Source of the DNA: Aminobacter anthyllidis
Lineage (GTDB): Bacteria; Pseudomonadota; Alphaproteobacteria; Rhizobiales; Rhizobiaceae
Reading direction: 5' to 3'
Length of the DNA stretch: 64,000 nt
Assembly (NCBI RefSeq): GCF_018555685.1
Contig: NZ_JAFLWW010000009.1
Span: 1 to 64,000, forward strand
Positions within the stretch are counted from its first letter, which is position 1; every line of letters begins with the position of its first letter. Below, piece after piece: positions 35,294 through 45,841 of the stretch. The position numbers and the translations under genes are program-made. Below the pieces are notes generated by a model. The model was not told the origin of the DNA, ran no database searches, and saw only the letters and a list, made by a program, of their open reading frames with translations.

Positions 35294-35412
35294 GTCGTGC
35301 GTCCTTCGACGGGCTCAGGATGAGGACAGTTGGCGCTATTGCTGCCTCGCCGAATCGTGTCGGCTGGCAGCGCTGAGGGTCCTCATCCTGAGCTTGTCGA
35401 AGGACGCACGAC
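35294..35412. repeat. Large rhizobial-type inverted repeat
   Basis: Arms of 34 bases at 35294-35327 and 35379-35412 match at 32 of 34 positions around a 51-base spacer. They contain GTCCTTCGAC and GCTCAGGATGAGGAC, a motif I know as a common intergenic palindrome in Rhizobiales and relatives. It lies in the 568-base gap 34909-35476, which otherwise holds only the remnant above and smaller hairpins. Confidence 0.85.
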
Positions 35413-35476
35413 CGGGCAGCCTCGCCTAAAGGTAAGGGCATCGGGTCGCCTCCGGAGCCAACGCCGGCCAGACGCC

Positions 35477-35833
35477 CTACGCCCCGGGAATATCGTAGAT
35501 CGCCCGCACCTCGACCTTGCCCATCGCGGCAAGCGGTATGTGCGACGCGATCTCCAGCGCCTCTTCCTCGCCCGCCGCCTCGATCATGACGAAGCCGATC
35601 AGCTGTTCCTTGGTCTCTGCGAACGGTCCGTCGGTAACAAGCCTCTTGCCGTTGCGCCGCATCACCGTCCTTGCCGTTTTCACCGACTGCAGCGCCTCGG
35701 CCGCGATCAGCTTGCCCTTGGCTTCCAGCTGCTGGTCATAGGCCAGCGAGTCGGTATCGAGTTTCTCCTTCTGCTCGGGCGACAGCGTTCCGAACAGGCC
35801 TTCTTCGAGATAGACCAGGCAGACATATTTCAC
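35477..35833 (-). CDS. YciI/DGPF-domain protein
   Basis: A 118-residue YCII-related protein with the signature TDGPFAETKEQLIGFVMIEA near residues 70-90, after KYVCLVYLEEGLFGTLSPEQ. DGPF proteins often sit beside ECF sigma factors, but none is here. The start is a GTG at 35831-35833 with AAAGGAGA upstream; the frame is open to 35995 without family character. Function unknown. Confidence 0.88.
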   Translation of the reverse strand: MKYVCLVYLEEGLFGTLSPEQKEKLDTDSLAYDQQLEAKGKLIAAEALQSVKTARTVMRRNGKRLVTDGPFAETKEQLIGFVMIEAAGEEEALEIASHIPLAAMGKVEVRAIYDIPGA

Positions 35834-36025
35834 CGATGCTCTCCTTTGGTTGACCCGTGCACGCCACAAGGACGCCGGCGGCGGCGACAAGCCGACATTT
35901 TGGCGAGAGAGTTTTTTCGCACGGCGTGGCTTTCCTGGCGACGGGACGCTGGCAGGCGCGCGAGGCAGCGCTATAGTCTCACCCGGTTGCCGCACCTGGC
36001 CCCGTCAGAAATCATGGAGAACATC

Positions 36026-36451
36026 ATGAACCACAGCGCCAACGCCGTCTGGAAAGGCAATCTGAAGGAAGGCTCGGGCACGCTCAATACCCAGAGCGGC
36101 GCGATCAAGGACCAGCCCTATTCGTTCAAGGCCCGCTTCGAGGACGAAACCGGCAAGTCGGGCACCAATCCCGAGGAGCTGATTGCCGCCGCCCATGCCG
36201 GCTGCTTCGCCATGCAGCTGTCGCACTTCCTCGCCGAGAACGGCACGCCCGCCGACAAGCTCGACGCCAAGGCCGTCGTAACGCTCGTCCCCGGCACCGG
36301 CATCACCGAGAGCGCGCTCACGCTGGTCGGCACCGTGCCGGGCATCGACGATGCCAAGTTCCAGGAACTCGCCGCCAAGGCCAAGGAAGGCTGCCCGGTG
36401 TCCAAGGCACTCGGCGCGATCAAGGTCTCGCTCAACGCCAGCCTGGCCTGA
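36026..36451 (+). CDS. osmC: OsmC family peroxiredoxin
   Basis: A 141-residue OsmC protein that reduces organic hydroperoxides. The two redox cysteines are in AAAHAGCFAMQLS (about 59) and KEGCPVSKAL (about 125); Arg and Glu partners of the active site are in SFKARFEDE and GTNPEELI. I chose the ATG at 36026 because GGAG (36016-36019) is well placed for it; an ATG at 36014 would overlap that site. A lone plus-strand gene. Confidence 0.92.
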   Translation: MNHSANAVWKGNLKEGSGTLNTQSGAIKDQPYSFKARFEDETGKSGTNPEELIAAAHAGCFAMQLSHFLAENGTPADKLDAKAVVTLVPGTGITESALTLVGTVPGIDDAKFQELAAKAKEGCPVSKALGAIKVSLNASLA

Positions 36452-36498
36452 CCAAGACTCGGTAGGGCGCCGGGCACACGCCGGCGCCCTTTGCCGCT

Positions 36499-37485
36499 TC
36501 ACGCAGCCAGTCCTTCGGCCCGCACCTCGGATGGGGTCGCGTCGAAGCGCCGGCGAAACACCCGGTTGAAATAAGACAGGTCGTTGAACCCGGCCTCATA
36601 AGCGATGTCGGTGATGCTGCGCTGTGCCCACATCGGGTCGGCCAGCATGCGGTGCGCCCGCTTGAGCTTCTGGCCGAGCGCGAACTCGGTGAATGACAGT
36701 CCCTCGCTCTCGAACAGCTTCCTGACATAGCGCGGCGACAGCTTGTGCTCGGCGGCGATCGCCTCGGCCGACAGTCCGCGCAGGTCGCCCCGCGCCGCGA
36801 TGTCAGACTTGATCGCCGCAAGCCTGGCGGCCCGCAGGCCGCGCCCGAGCGCCACCTGCTCGGCATCGCGTTCGGCCCCCAGCGTCAGCGCGGTCAGGTC
36901 GAGCAGGTGGCTTGCCACCATGCGCGCCATGTTACCCGGCAGCGGCTCATCCAGCTTCTGCAGTGCCGTTGCGTAGGTAATCAGGAGCTGCATCGGGCCG
37001 TGGCTGATCGGAATCGGCCGCATCATCATCTTAGAGACGTCGCCGAGCAGCGGCTGCAGCGCCTTCCTGTCGAAGCGCAGGTTCACATAGGTAAAGCCCG
37101 GCCGCGTGACGTTGGCGCCGACCCGTCCGCCGGGCACAAACATCGCGCAGCCGGGACGAATGCTCTCCTCCTGGCTGCCGACCTGCATGTGGCTGCCACC
37201 CGACAGCGCAGCCAGCAGGATCACGTCGTCATTGTCGATCATCGCCTTGCCGATGCCGACCTTGATCGGCGAGGCCGTGCCGGTGGCGATGCCCACGCCG
37301 GGCAGCAAGCGCACCCGCATGTCCATGTGGACAGGCGAATCATCGACCGGATCGAGATCGGCATTGAGGATGGTGCGGCCATAGACCTCGCGCAGAACGG
37401 CAAGCCGCTCCTGCGCCGGAAGGTCGTCTGTCAGCACGCGAAAGGAGGCATTCTGCCCGTCAGGATTCGTCATTGGTCTACTCAA
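36499..37485 (-). CDS. AraC family transcriptional regulator
   Basis: A 328-residue regulator with an AraC-binding-like N-terminal half and a C-terminal double helix-turn-helix: LSAEAIAAEHKLSPRYVRKL and ITDIAYEAGFNDLSYFNRVF, followed by RRRFDATPSEVRA. The pattern resembles the AraC/XylS regulators with an AraC_binding_2 domain. Effector and targets unknown; its promoter faces the gap before the amino-acid dehydrogenase gene. Confidence 0.9.
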   Translation of the reverse strand: MSRPMTNPDGQNASFRVLTDDLPAQERLAVLREVYGRTILNADLDPVDDSPVHMDMRVRLLPGVGIATGTASPIKVGIGKAMIDNDDVILLAALSGGSHMQVGSQEESIRPGCAMFVPGGRVGANVTRPGFTYVNLRFDRKALQPLLGDVSKMMMRPIPISHGPMQLLITYATALQKLDEPLPGNMARMVASHLLDLTALTLGAERDAEQVALGRGLRAARLAAIKSDIAARGDLRGLSAEAIAAEHKLSPRYVRKLFESEGLSFTEFALGQKLKRAHRMLADPMWAQRSITDIAYEAGFNDLSYFNRVFRRRFDATPSEVRAEGLAA

Positions 37486-37658
37486 CGATACACAACCAAG
37501 GCGGGCAGGAGCTCTTTCTATTTCGCGCGGATGAATAGGTCAAGCCCGTGCCGCCGAAACCCGAAGAAGGGGCCGCGCAGTCCAAGAACGGCATCGTCCG
37601 CCCGTCTAGTTTGCGCTCGCGAATCGAAGTGGTCAGTCCAGCGAACGAGGTAACGGAC

Positions 37659-37811
37659 ATGTACCGCCTGCAATTCTGGAAGACGTTCGCGGCGCTTGTC
37701 GCGGCCGGCTTCAACCCGCGCGCCTTCCTCGCCCCCATGGCGCTCGGCGGCAAGCTCCCCGAAGCGGCTGAGACGCGGCAGCCGAAGGAGAACAAGGAAC
37801 CGGAGGCCTGA
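37659..37811 (+). CDS. Probable small protein (50 aa)
   Basis: ATG at 37659 with GAGG at 9 bases. The product starts MYRLQFWKTFAALVAAGF, has a hydrophobic N-terminal half and a charged end (ETRQPKENKEPEA). A perfect 8-base hairpin follows (37834-37841 with 37847-37854). I do not recognise it. It lies in the 605-base gap 37486-38090, where I see nothing else credible. Confidence 0.45.
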   Translation: MYRLQFWKTFAALVAAGFNPRAFLAPMALGGKLPEAAETRQPKENKEPEA

Positions 37812-38090
37812 TCCGCAAGGACAGGCCCTGAAGCGCCGGCGTTCGACGCCGGCGGCTGACGGAGTCTGGCTGCAAGGAATGCCAGGGCAGTGGCATTCCG
37901 ACCAGCCGGCAGGCCGGGCGCGTGGGGGGCAGACCCGCGTCCGGCCACCTTTCGCTCGTCGGTTTTGCGTTTGTTGCGCGGCAAAGCGGCAGCGCGCAAT
38001 GCGCAGTCGCGCCGCGCCCCGTCTTCGAAACCAAAAATCGCCGGAAATGTTTAGCTTTCGGGGGGACCAGCGCACCCGGGAGGAACCCTC

Positions 38091-39209
<1,119 letters not shown>

Positions 39210-39218
39210 GGCCATTAG

Positions 39219-39275
39219 CTCCCTTCTCCCCGCCCGCGGGGAGAAGGTGCCGGCAAGCGGATGAGGGGCAGCGCC
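39219..39275. repeat. Rhizobial intergenic palindrome (CTTCTCCCCG type)
   Basis: CTTCTCCCCGC and GCGGGGAGAAG form a hairpin, followed by GTGCCGGCAAGCGGATGAGG. I recognise this as a family of short repeats common in Mesorhizobium genomes (from memory, not searched). Confidence 0.7.
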
Positions 39276-39300
39276 GCCTCCCCGGATAACCACCAAATGC

Positions 39301-39336
39301 AAAACGGCCTGGCTGCTTACGCAACCGGGCCGTTTT
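39301..39336. terminator. Bidirectional terminator after the amino-acid dehydrogenase
   Basis: AAAACGGCC (39301-39309) pairs with GGCCGTTTT (39328-39336), 92 bases after the dehydrogenase stop. Confidence 0.8.
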
Positions 39337-39360
39337 CATATCGGTAATGAAACTGCGCCC

Positions 39361-39627
39361 CGCCGTTCCATCACCTTCTTGAACTTGGCAATCGCCTTGG
39401 CGGTATTCAGACCCTTCGGCAGGCCTGGGCTCAGTTCATGATCGTGCAGCAGCGATAGATCTGAACGGATCCTCGACATTATTGAGGCGCCGCGCTTTGA
39501 CCTCGTCCCGACAGTCGATCAACCCAGAAATGCCTCTCGCGGCACCGCTGCCAACTGCCAGCCCGTCGCCCACAGGATCTCCATCCGCGCCTTCGTGAAA
39601 TCGTTCATATTTTCTCTGTCGCCACAT
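39361..39627 (-). pseudogene. Degenerate sdhB 3' fragment
   Basis: The minus strand aligns with the 3' third of intact sdhB (41407-42186). One frame still gives GLIDCRDEVKARRLNNVEDPFRS against [23 protein letters not shown] in SdhB. DNA similarity continues past a frameshift through the region encoding the last iron-sulfur cysteines and the C-terminus, and fades towards 39600. No start, and the frame is broken, so it is not functional as a succinate dehydrogenase subunit. Confidence 0.8.
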
Positions 39628-39692
39628 ATCTTGATTATAAAGATATTAGATTATAGAGGCAATTTCCCGCTTCCCTTCACAGAGGTTCAGCC

Positions 39693-40151
39693 ATGTTGTC
39701 ATTTCCGCTCATCTCAACCGGCCTAACCGCCGCGCTTGCTCTGATGTCCATCGGCGGCGGTCTTTATGAATTCTCGGTCGTCGATCCGGCCTGGCCCGAA
39801 CGCCGCGACCTGATCCAGCCGGAACTCGGCGGCCTGTCCCGCCGGCGCTTCTGGATCCCGGCGCATACCGCCTTTGAGCTCGCCCTGATCGTCACGCTGG
39901 TTGCCGCCTGGTCGATCCCCGACGCCCGCTTGTGGCTGCTCATCGCACTCGGGACGCACCTCGTGATGCGTGTCTGGTCGGCCTTCGATTTCATTCCCAA
40001 GGCGCTGGCCTTCGAAAGGCTGACATCGACGGCAATGGATCAGCGCGCTGCCCGGCGTTGGGCGCAGCGCAGCAGGCTGCGCCTGCCGCTCGATCTGGCG
40101 GTTGGCTTGTCGATGCTGCTGGCTTTCGCCGCCGCTATCCGCTCGCTATGA
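39693..40151 (+). CDS. Four-helix membrane protein (DUF1772-like)
   Basis: A 152-residue integral membrane protein with four hydrophobic segments (about 5-26, 58-76, 80-98 and 130-148). PERRDLIQPELGGLSRRRFWIP lies in the first loop. The build is similar to DUF1772 proteins but the family is not certain. It ends 7 bases before the MarR gene on the same strand, so the regulator may control this operon. Role unknown. Confidence 0.75.
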   Translation: MLSFPLISTGLTAALALMSIGGGLYEFSVVDPAWPERRDLIQPELGGLSRRRFWIPAHTAFELALIVTLVAAWSIPDARLWLLIALGTHLVMRVWSAFDFIPKALAFERLTSTAMDQRAARRWAQRSRLRLPLDLAVGLSMLLAFAAAIRSL

Positions 40152-40158
40152 GTATCGG

Positions 40159-40668
40159 ATGCAAAACGACGCATCCTCCCATCACGAACTCATCGCCGCA
40201 CTCGACCGTGAGGTGCGGCGCATGGGGGCGCAGAACATCGTCACCAGCCAGACGGTGGCCGAACGCTTCGGCCTGCACACCACCGATCTCGAATGCCTCG
40301 ACCTGTTGTTCATGCGCAAGGCGGCGACACCAGGCGAACTCGCTGCTGCCACCGGGTTGAGCTCGGGCGCCATGACAGCCCTGCTCGACCGCCTCGAACG
40401 CGCCGGTTATGTCGAGCGCCAGGCCGATCCGGGCGACCGCCGCCGTGTGCTGCTCCACATCAAGGCGGAAGCCATCAAGCCGATCGAGGCGGTCTACCGG
40501 CCGATGCAGGCGCGCATGCAGGAGCTGTGGTCCGGCTACAGCCAAGCCGAGCTAGCCACCATCGTCGATTTCATCAAGCGCAGCACCGACCTCGCGGTCA
40601 GCTGCGTTGCAGACATGCGCGGCGATGCAGCGCCGATGCCACCTAAGCGCAGCCGTTCCAAAGGCTAG
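40159..40668 (+). CDS. MarR family transcriptional regulator
   Basis: A 169-residue winged-helix regulator: TPGELAAATGLSSGAMTALL recognition helix, LERAGYVERQADPGDRRRVLL wing. It follows the membrane protein gene by 7 bases. The ATG at 40159 was chosen because the upstream in-frame residues overlap the previous gene. Ligand unknown. Confidence 0.9.
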   Translation: MQNDASSHHELIAALDREVRRMGAQNIVTSQTVAERFGLHTTDLECLDLLFMRKAATPGELAAATGLSSGAMTALLDRLERAGYVERQADPGDRRRVLLHIKAEAIKPIEAVYRPMQARMQELWSGYSQAELATIVDFIKRSTDLAVSCVADMRGDAAPMPPKRSRSKG

Positions 40669-40754
40669 AGACCTGCGCAGTACGAAAAACGCCGGGCATG
40701 CACCCGGCATTGCTGGCGTGAGGCGATGGCCCCACTTGCGCCAGAAGACGTAGC

Positions 40755-41393
40755 CTATCCGCCGACAGCGTCGAGCCGCGCCTTGAGTGCGGCCACTTCC
40801 TCTTCCAGCAAGCGGACGCGTTCCTCGAGTTCCGAGACAACGGGGGCAGTGGCGCTCGGCGCCCGGCTTGTGGCGATGGCTGCGGCATCGACATCGCCTG
40901 ACAAAAGATGCGCGAAGCGATCCTCGCGCTGGCCGGGCGCGCGGCCGATCTCCTTGACCAGCGCCGGCCTGCGGCCGATCAGCATGTCGAGTTCGCTGCG
41001 CAGTGCGTCGGCATCGGCGAAATTCGCCATGCGCTCGGCACGGGCTTGCAATTCGTAGACGGTCTGCGGTCCGCGCAGCAGAAGCAGGCCGATCAGCGTG
41101 CTCTGATTGCGCGTCAGCGAAAATTTCTGCGCCATCTGATGTTCGTAACGCTCGACGCGCGAGGCGAATTGCTGCTTCGCCAGCCCCTTCGCCTGCAACG
41201 TGCCGAGCGCCCGGCTGACGTCGACGACCTCAAGGGCCATCACCGGCTCGCGCGACGTCTTCTGGTTGGCGGCGGCAACCAGCGCATTCGACGTCATCGG
41301 ATAGACGTCGGGCGTCAGTTCCTTCTTCTCGATCAGGCAGCCGAGCACCCTTGCTTCGACCGGGGTCAGATGGGGAAGGTCCGTGTCCGTCAT
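40755..41393 (-). CDS. YceH family protein (DUF480)
   Basis: A 212-residue DUF480 protein of two winged-helix domains. The start HLTPVEARVLGCLIEKKELTPDVYPMT is diagnostic; SLTRNQSTLIGLLLLRGPQT begins the second domain, and a C-terminal coiled coil (LEERVRLLEEEVAALKARL) follows. Nucleic-acid binding is likely but the role is unknown. It lies 13 bases past the sdhB stop, on the same strand. Confidence 0.92.
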   Translation of the reverse strand: MTDTDLPHLTPVEARVLGCLIEKKELTPDVYPMTSNALVAAANQKTSREPVMALEVVDVSRALGTLQAKGLAKQQFASRVERYEHQMAQKFSLTRNQSTLIGLLLLRGPQTVYELQARAERMANFADADALRSELDMLIGRRPALVKEIGRAPGQREDRFAHLLSGDVDAAAIATSRAPSATAPVVSELEERVRLLEEEVAALKARLDAVGG

Positions 41394-41406
41394 ATGCGCT
41401 ATCGCC

Positions 41407-42186
41407 TCAGACTCGGCGCTCCACCATCATCTTCTTGATCTCGGCGATCGCCTTGGCCGGATTGAGACCTTTCGGGCAGGTCTGGGCGCAGTTCATGATC
41501 GTGTGGCAGCGATAGAGCCGGAACGGATCCTCGAGATTGTCGAGGCGTTCGCCCTTGGCTTCGTCGCGGGAGTCGATCAGCCAGCGATAGGCCTGCAGCA
41601 GCGTTGCCGGCCCGAGATAGCGGTCGCCATTCCACCAGTAGCTCGGGCATGACGTCGAGCAGCAGGCGCACAGGATGCACTCGTAGAGGCCGTCGAGCTT
41701 CTGGCGGTCCTCATGGCTCTGCAGCCATTCCTTCGCCGGCTCCGGCGACACCGTCTTCAGCCACGGCTCGATCGAGCGGTGCTGGGCGTAGAAATTGGTC
41801 AGGTCGGGCACCAGGTCCTTGACCACGGGCATGTGCGGCAGCGGGTAGATCTTCACTGCGCCCGAAATGTCGTCGCAGCCCTTGGTGCAGGCCAGCGTGT
41901 TCGAGCCGTCGATGTTCATCGCGCACGAACCGCAGATGCCTTCGCGGCACGAGCGGCGCAGCGTCAGCGTCGGGTCGATCTTGTTCTTGATGTAGAGCAG
42001 CGCGTCCAGCACCATCGGGCCGCAATCGTCGACGTCGACGAAATAGGTATCGATGCTCGGGTTCTCGCCATCGTCGGGCGACCAGCGGTAGATCCGGTAC
42101 TCGCGCAGGTTTGTGGCACCTTCCGGCTTCGGCCAGGTCTTGCCTTGCTTGATCTGCGAGTTCTTGGGGAGTGTTAGTTCGACCAC
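41407..42186 (-). CDS. sdhB: Succinate dehydrogenase iron-sulfur subunit
   Basis: A 259-residue SdhB that carries electrons from FAD to ubiquinone in complex II. The [2Fe-2S] ligands are in CREGICGSC and LACTKG; the [4Fe-4S] and [3Fe-4S] ligands are in [16 protein letters not shown] and [17 protein letters not shown]. The start is a GTG at 42184-42186 with GAGGAA at 6 bases. Two extra genes (DUF3052, GT25) separate it from sdhA. A decayed copy of its 3' end lies at 39361-39627. Confidence 0.96.
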   Translation of the reverse strand: MVELTLPKNSQIKQGKTWPKPEGATNLREYRIYRWSPDDGENPSIDTYFVDVDDCGPMVLDALLYIKNKIDPTLTLRRSCREGICGSCAMNIDGSNTLACTKGCDDISGAVKIYPLPHMPVVKDLVPDLTNFYAQHRSIEPWLKTVSPEPAKEWLQSHEDRQKLDGLYECILCACCSTSCPSYWWNGDRYLGPATLLQAYRWLIDSRDEAKGERLDNLEDPFRLYRCHTIMNCAQTCPKGLNPAKAIAEIKKMMVERRV

Positions 42187-42196
42187 GATCGGTTCC

Positions 42197-42649
42197 TCAC
42201 AGCTTGGCGCGCAGTTCCTTGCGGATGACGAGCTTGAGCCCGCTCCACACGGCATCCACGGCACAGACCTTTACGTCGACCAGCCCTTTAGGCAGCACGA
42301 CGTCGCGAATGACATCCTCGGTGATGTCGGTGGCGATCTTCGACGCCTTCTTGGGCCAGGAGATCCAGACAGCGCCATCGGGCGCGATCATCTTCTTGAA
42401 AGTCTCGACATTGCCTTCGAGATCGGCGCGCTTGCCGGTGAATGCATGAACGATGTCATGCCTCTCGCCCGCCGCGCCAAGTGCTGCCCACTCGGTCAGC
42501 GCCGTCGCCCCGAAGTCGCGCGCCGTTGCCAGTCCACCGAGATTGTCAGGCAGGTTCACGAACACCACGCTCTGGCCGTCCTTGAGGCCGAGCTTGGCCG
42601 CCAGCGGCGTCTCCGAATATCCGGCATCTGGCAAGGTCGCGGCCATCAT
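42197..42649 (-). CDS. DUF3052 family protein
   Basis: A 150-residue soluble alpha/beta protein: [20 protein letters not shown], then [39 protein letters not shown] and a C-terminal [19 protein letters not shown]. It matches DUF3052, of unknown function and with a methyltransferase-like layout. It overlaps the GT25 gene by 4 bases (ATGA) and ends 10 bases before the sdhB start, so it is translated within the sdh transcript. Confidence 0.82.
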   Translation of the reverse strand: MMAATLPDAGYSETPLAAKLGLKDGQSVVFVNLPDNLGGLATARDFGATALTEWAALGAAGERHDIVHAFTGKRADLEGNVETFKKMIAPDGAVWISWPKKASKIATDITEDVIRDVVLPKGLVDVKVCAVDAVWSGLKLVIRKELRAKL

Positions 42650-43506
42650 GCTGCCGCTCCCGCCGCCAGCCGGCGCATCTGCTGGCTGACATCAGCCGGC
42701 GACCACGGCGCCGTGTAGACCTTAAGCAGCGACAGCGGCGAACCGTGCACGGCGTTGAGCCACAGCTTGAGCCTCAGCGTGCCGCGCACCAGGCCCTGCT
42801 GCAGGAAATGGAACGGGTCGCGCCGCTTGACGTGGCGGTGCGGCGTGCGCAGCTCGCCCATCGTCGTGTCGGCGCCGGCCTGGACGATCAGCCACGGCGA
42901 GGTGTGCATCACGTCGCAGCCATGCAGGCCCGGATTGGAAATGAAGTCGTCGACCGGCACGGCAAGCTTTCCGGCCCTGGCAAGCAGCTGTTCCGCCGCC
43001 TTGCGTGTCACCAGATAGCCAGCACCACCGGAGGACGGGCGCAGCGAGCGCACCAGCTTGGCAGCACCCAGGTCGGCCACCGGCACGGACAGCCTGCCGC
43101 CGCTCCGCACAAGCCCTTCCATCTTGACGATGTCGAAGGCCACGCCGCTGGCAAGAAGCCGCCGCATCGTCTCGGCATAGCCGTCGAGCGGCACCGCGTC
43201 GTCTTCCAGGATCACCGCATGATCGTGGCCGGATGCCAAAAACGCCCTTAGCGCCAGCATGTGGCTGGCAAAGCAGGCTTCCTCGACCAGCGCGAACATG
43301 CGGTGGCGCAGCGGGTTCCAGCCGATGCCGTTGGGCGGCATGGTCAGCGTCTGTCCGCGCACCGCAAGCACGTCGTCCGGCTTGCGCACATCGACGGCCT
43401 TGACGCGTTCGAGCGGCCACGGCATCGCGCCGAACAGCCGCTGGATTTCGGCCCAGCGATGCGGCGAGCGGTCGAGATTGATGGTGAAGAAGCCGAGCTC
43501 GCTCAT
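42646..43506 (-). CDS. Family 25 glycosyltransferase (LOS/LPS type)
   Basis: A 286-residue GT25 protein. The N-terminal FFTINLDRSPHRWAEIQRLF and the metal-site motif AVILEDDAVPLDG (about 106-118) are typical; SSGGAGYLVTRKAAEQLL follows. Such enzymes add sugars to lipooligosaccharide or other glycans; the acceptor is unknown. The ATG at 43504-43506 was chosen over upstream in-frame residues. It lies between sdhA and sdhB, an unusual place, 98 bases past the sdhA stop. Confidence 0.85.
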   Translation of the reverse strand: MSELGFFTINLDRSPHRWAEIQRLFGAMPWPLERVKAVDVRKPDDVLAVRGQTLTMPPNGIGWNPLRHRMFALVEEACFASHMLALRAFLASGHDHAVILEDDAVPLDGYAETMRRLLASGVAFDIVKMEGLVRSGGRLSVPVADLGAAKLVRSLRPSSGGAGYLVTRKAAEQLLARAGKLAVPVDDFISNPGLHGCDVMHTSPWLIVQAGADTTMGELRTPHRHVKRRDPFHFLQQGLVRGTLRLKLWLNAVHGSPLSLLKVYTAPWSPADVSQQMRRLAAGAAA

Positions 43507-43604
43507 CCCCGGCACTCCCGGCGATGACAGGCGCGCGCGCAAGCGAGGATGGCCGTTTCAGGCCTTCCAGCTTGCTTTGCGCTGCGCCGTGCCTCGGCCA
43601 TGGC

Positions 43605-45443
43605 TCAGTACACCCGCGCCTTGGGCGCGATCTTGGCCAGGGAGATGCCGCCGTCTTCTTCCTTGAGCAGCGGCTCGGTGTGCACAGGGCGATAGGTCAG
43701 CGTCACCTCGCCGTCCTCGGCGACATGGGCCAGCGTGTGCTGGCGCCAGTTGACGTCGTCGCGGGCCGAGAAGTCCTCGCGGGCATGGGCGCCGCGGCTT
43801 TCCTTGCGCGCTTCCGCACCGTAGACGGTGGCGATCGCGTTCGACATCAGGTTCTCGAGCTCCAGCGTCTCCACCAGGTCCGAGTTCCAGATCATCGAGC
43901 GGTCGAAGACCTTGACGTCCTTCATCTCGCCCCAGATCTTGGAGATACGCTTGCAGCCCTGCTCAAGAGAATCCTGGGTGCGGAAAACGGCAGCGTCTTC
44001 CTGCATCGCCTTCTGCATCTTCTCGCGCAGCACCGCAGTCGGCGTTCCGCCATTGGCGTGACGCAGGCGGTCGAAGCGGTCCATGATCTTTTCGACCGAG
44101 GCCGCGTTCGGCGACGGGATCGGCGCGTTGCGGTCGACCACTTCGCCGGCCCGGATCGCTGCCGCACGGCCGAACACCACCAGATCGATCAGCGAGTTGG
44201 AGCCGAGGCGATTGGCCCCGTGCACCGAGGCGCAGCCCGCCTCGCCGACGGCCATCAGGCCGGGCGAAACGCGGTCGGGATTACTCTTGGTCGGGTTCAG
44301 CACTTCGCCCCAGTAGTTGGTCGGGATGCCGCCCATGTTGTAGTGCACCGTCGGCAGCACCGGGATCGGCTCGCGGGTCACGTCGACGCCGGCGAAAATC
44401 TTCGCCGATTCCGAGATGCCGGGCAGCCGCTCGTGCAGCACCGCCGGATCGAGGTGATCCAGGTGCAGGAAGATGTGGTCCTTGTTCTTGCCGACGCCGC
44501 GGCCATCGCGGATCTCCAGCGTCATGCAGCGCGAAACCACATCGCGCGACGCCAGGTCCTTGGCCGACGGCGCGTAGCGCTCCATGAAGCGCTCGCCCTC
44601 GGAGTTGACGAGATAGCCGCCTTCGCCGCGCGCGCCTTCGGTGATCAGGCAGCCCGAGCCGTAGATGCCGGTCGGATGGAACTGCACGAATTCCATGTCC
44701 TGCAAGGGCAGGCCGGCGCGCGAGGCCATGCCGCCGCCGTCGCCGGTGCAGGTATGGGCCGAGGTCGCCGAGAAATAGGCACGGCCGTAGCCGCCGGTCG
44801 CCAGCACCACCATCTTCGCCGAGAAGCGATGGATTGTGCCGTCATCGAGGTTCCAGGCCACGACACCGGTGCAGGTGCCATCCGGCTCCATGATCAGGTC
44901 GAGGGCGAAGTACTCGATGAAGAACTGCGCGTTGTGCTTCAGCGACTGACCGTAGAGCGTGTGCAGGATGGCATGGCCGGTGCGGTCGGCGGCAGCACAG
45001 GTGCGCTGCACGGGCGGGCCGTCGCCATAGTTCATCATGTGGCCGCCGAACGGGCGCTGGTAGATCTTGCCTTCTTCGGTGCGCGAGAACGGCACGCCGT
45101 AATGTTCGAGCTCGTAGACCGCCGCCGGTGCTTCGCGCACCAGGTATTCCATGGCGTCGACATCGCCGAGCCAGTCCGAACCCTTGACGGTGTCGTACAT
45201 GTGCCACTGCCAGGAATCCGGGCCCATGTTCTGCAGCGAGGCGGCGATGCCGCCCTGCGCCGCGACAGTGTGCGAGCGGGTCGGGAACACCTTGGTGATG
45301 CAGGCGGTCTTCAGCCCCTGCTCGGCCATGCCGAGCGTGGCGCGCAGGCCGGCACCGCCGGCGCCAACGACGACGACGTCGAACTTGTGGTCGACATAGG
45401 TATAGGCGGAAGCTCCGCTGGTCTTGCCGTCCTTGGCCACCAT
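43605..45443 (-). CDS. sdhA: Succinate dehydrogenase flavoprotein subunit
   Basis: A 612-residue SdhA that oxidises succinate to fumarate. FAD site [16 protein letters not shown] near residue 20, [14 protein letters not shown] with the His that binds FAD covalently, and [21 protein letters not shown] with the active-site region are all present. The ATG at 45441-45443 directly follows sdhD, 1 base apart. Confidence 0.97.
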   Translation of the reverse strand: MVAKDGKTSGASAYTYVDHKFDVVVVGAGGAGLRATLGMAEQGLKTACITKVFPTRSHTVAAQGGIAASLQNMGPDSWQWHMYDTVKGSDWLGDVDAMEYLVREAPAAVYELEHYGVPFSRTEEGKIYQRPFGGHMMNYGDGPPVQRTCAAADRTGHAILHTLYGQSLKHNAQFFIEYFALDLIMEPDGTCTGVVAWNLDDGTIHRFSAKMVVLATGGYGRAYFSATSAHTCTGDGGGMASRAGLPLQDMEFVQFHPTGIYGSGCLITEGARGEGGYLVNSEGERFMERYAPSAKDLASRDVVSRCMTLEIRDGRGVGKNKDHIFLHLDHLDPAVLHERLPGISESAKIFAGVDVTREPIPVLPTVHYNMGGIPTNYWGEVLNPTKSNPDRVSPGLMAVGEAGCASVHGANRLGSNSLIDLVVFGRAAAIRAGEVVDRNAPIPSPNAASVEKIMDRFDRLRHANGGTPTAVLREKMQKAMQEDAAVFRTQDSLEQGCKRISKIWGEMKDVKVFDRSMIWNSDLVETLELENLMSNAIATVYGAEARKESRGAHAREDFSARDDVNWRQHTLAHVAEDGEVTLTYRPVHTEPLLKEEDGGISLAKIAPKARVY

Positions 45444-45444
45444 G

Positions 45445-45840
45445 TCAGCCTCCAAATGCCAGTTTGAGCAGGGCGAAGAGCGAGGCAACGCCGACCGCTA
45501 CGGTAAAGAAAGTGTTGAGCATGATGAGCGTCACCTTGAGCAGCTCGCCATGCACATAGTCCTCGATCACCACCTGCATGCCGAGGCGCATGTGGTAGAG
45601 GCCCGAGACCAGCACCAACGCCAGCACCAGCGACACCAGCGGGTTGGCCAGCGAGGCGCGCACCGTCGCGAAATCGGCGCCGTTGAGCGCGATCAGCAGG
45701 CCGACGAAGAAAAGCATCAGCGGGATGTTGGCGACGGCGGTCAGGCGCTGGCGCCAGAAATGCTCGGTGCCCTCGCGGGCCGAACCCAGGCCGCGGACCT
45801 TGCCGAGTGCCGTGCGCATGTCGTTGTTCGAGCCGCTCAT
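45445..45840 (-). CDS. sdhD: Succinate dehydrogenase membrane anchor subunit D
   Basis: A 131-residue three-helix anchor. [19 protein letters not shown] holds the heme-binding His and the quinone-site Asp-Tyr. The helices are at about 34-52, 62-82 and 105-126. It lies 1 base after sdhC and 1 base before sdhA. Confidence 0.93.
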   Translation of the reverse strand: MSGSNNDMRTALGKVRGLGSAREGTEHFWRQRLTAVANIPLMLFFVGLLIALNGADFATVRASLANPLVSLVLALVLVSGLYHMRLGMQVVIEDYVHGELLKVTLIMLNTFFTVAVGVASLFALLKLAFGG

Positions 45841-45841
45841 C

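Noticed and set aside
43524-45467. A 647-codon plus-strand frame opposite sdhA
   Set aside because: A shadow of sdhA with His/Arg-rich composition.
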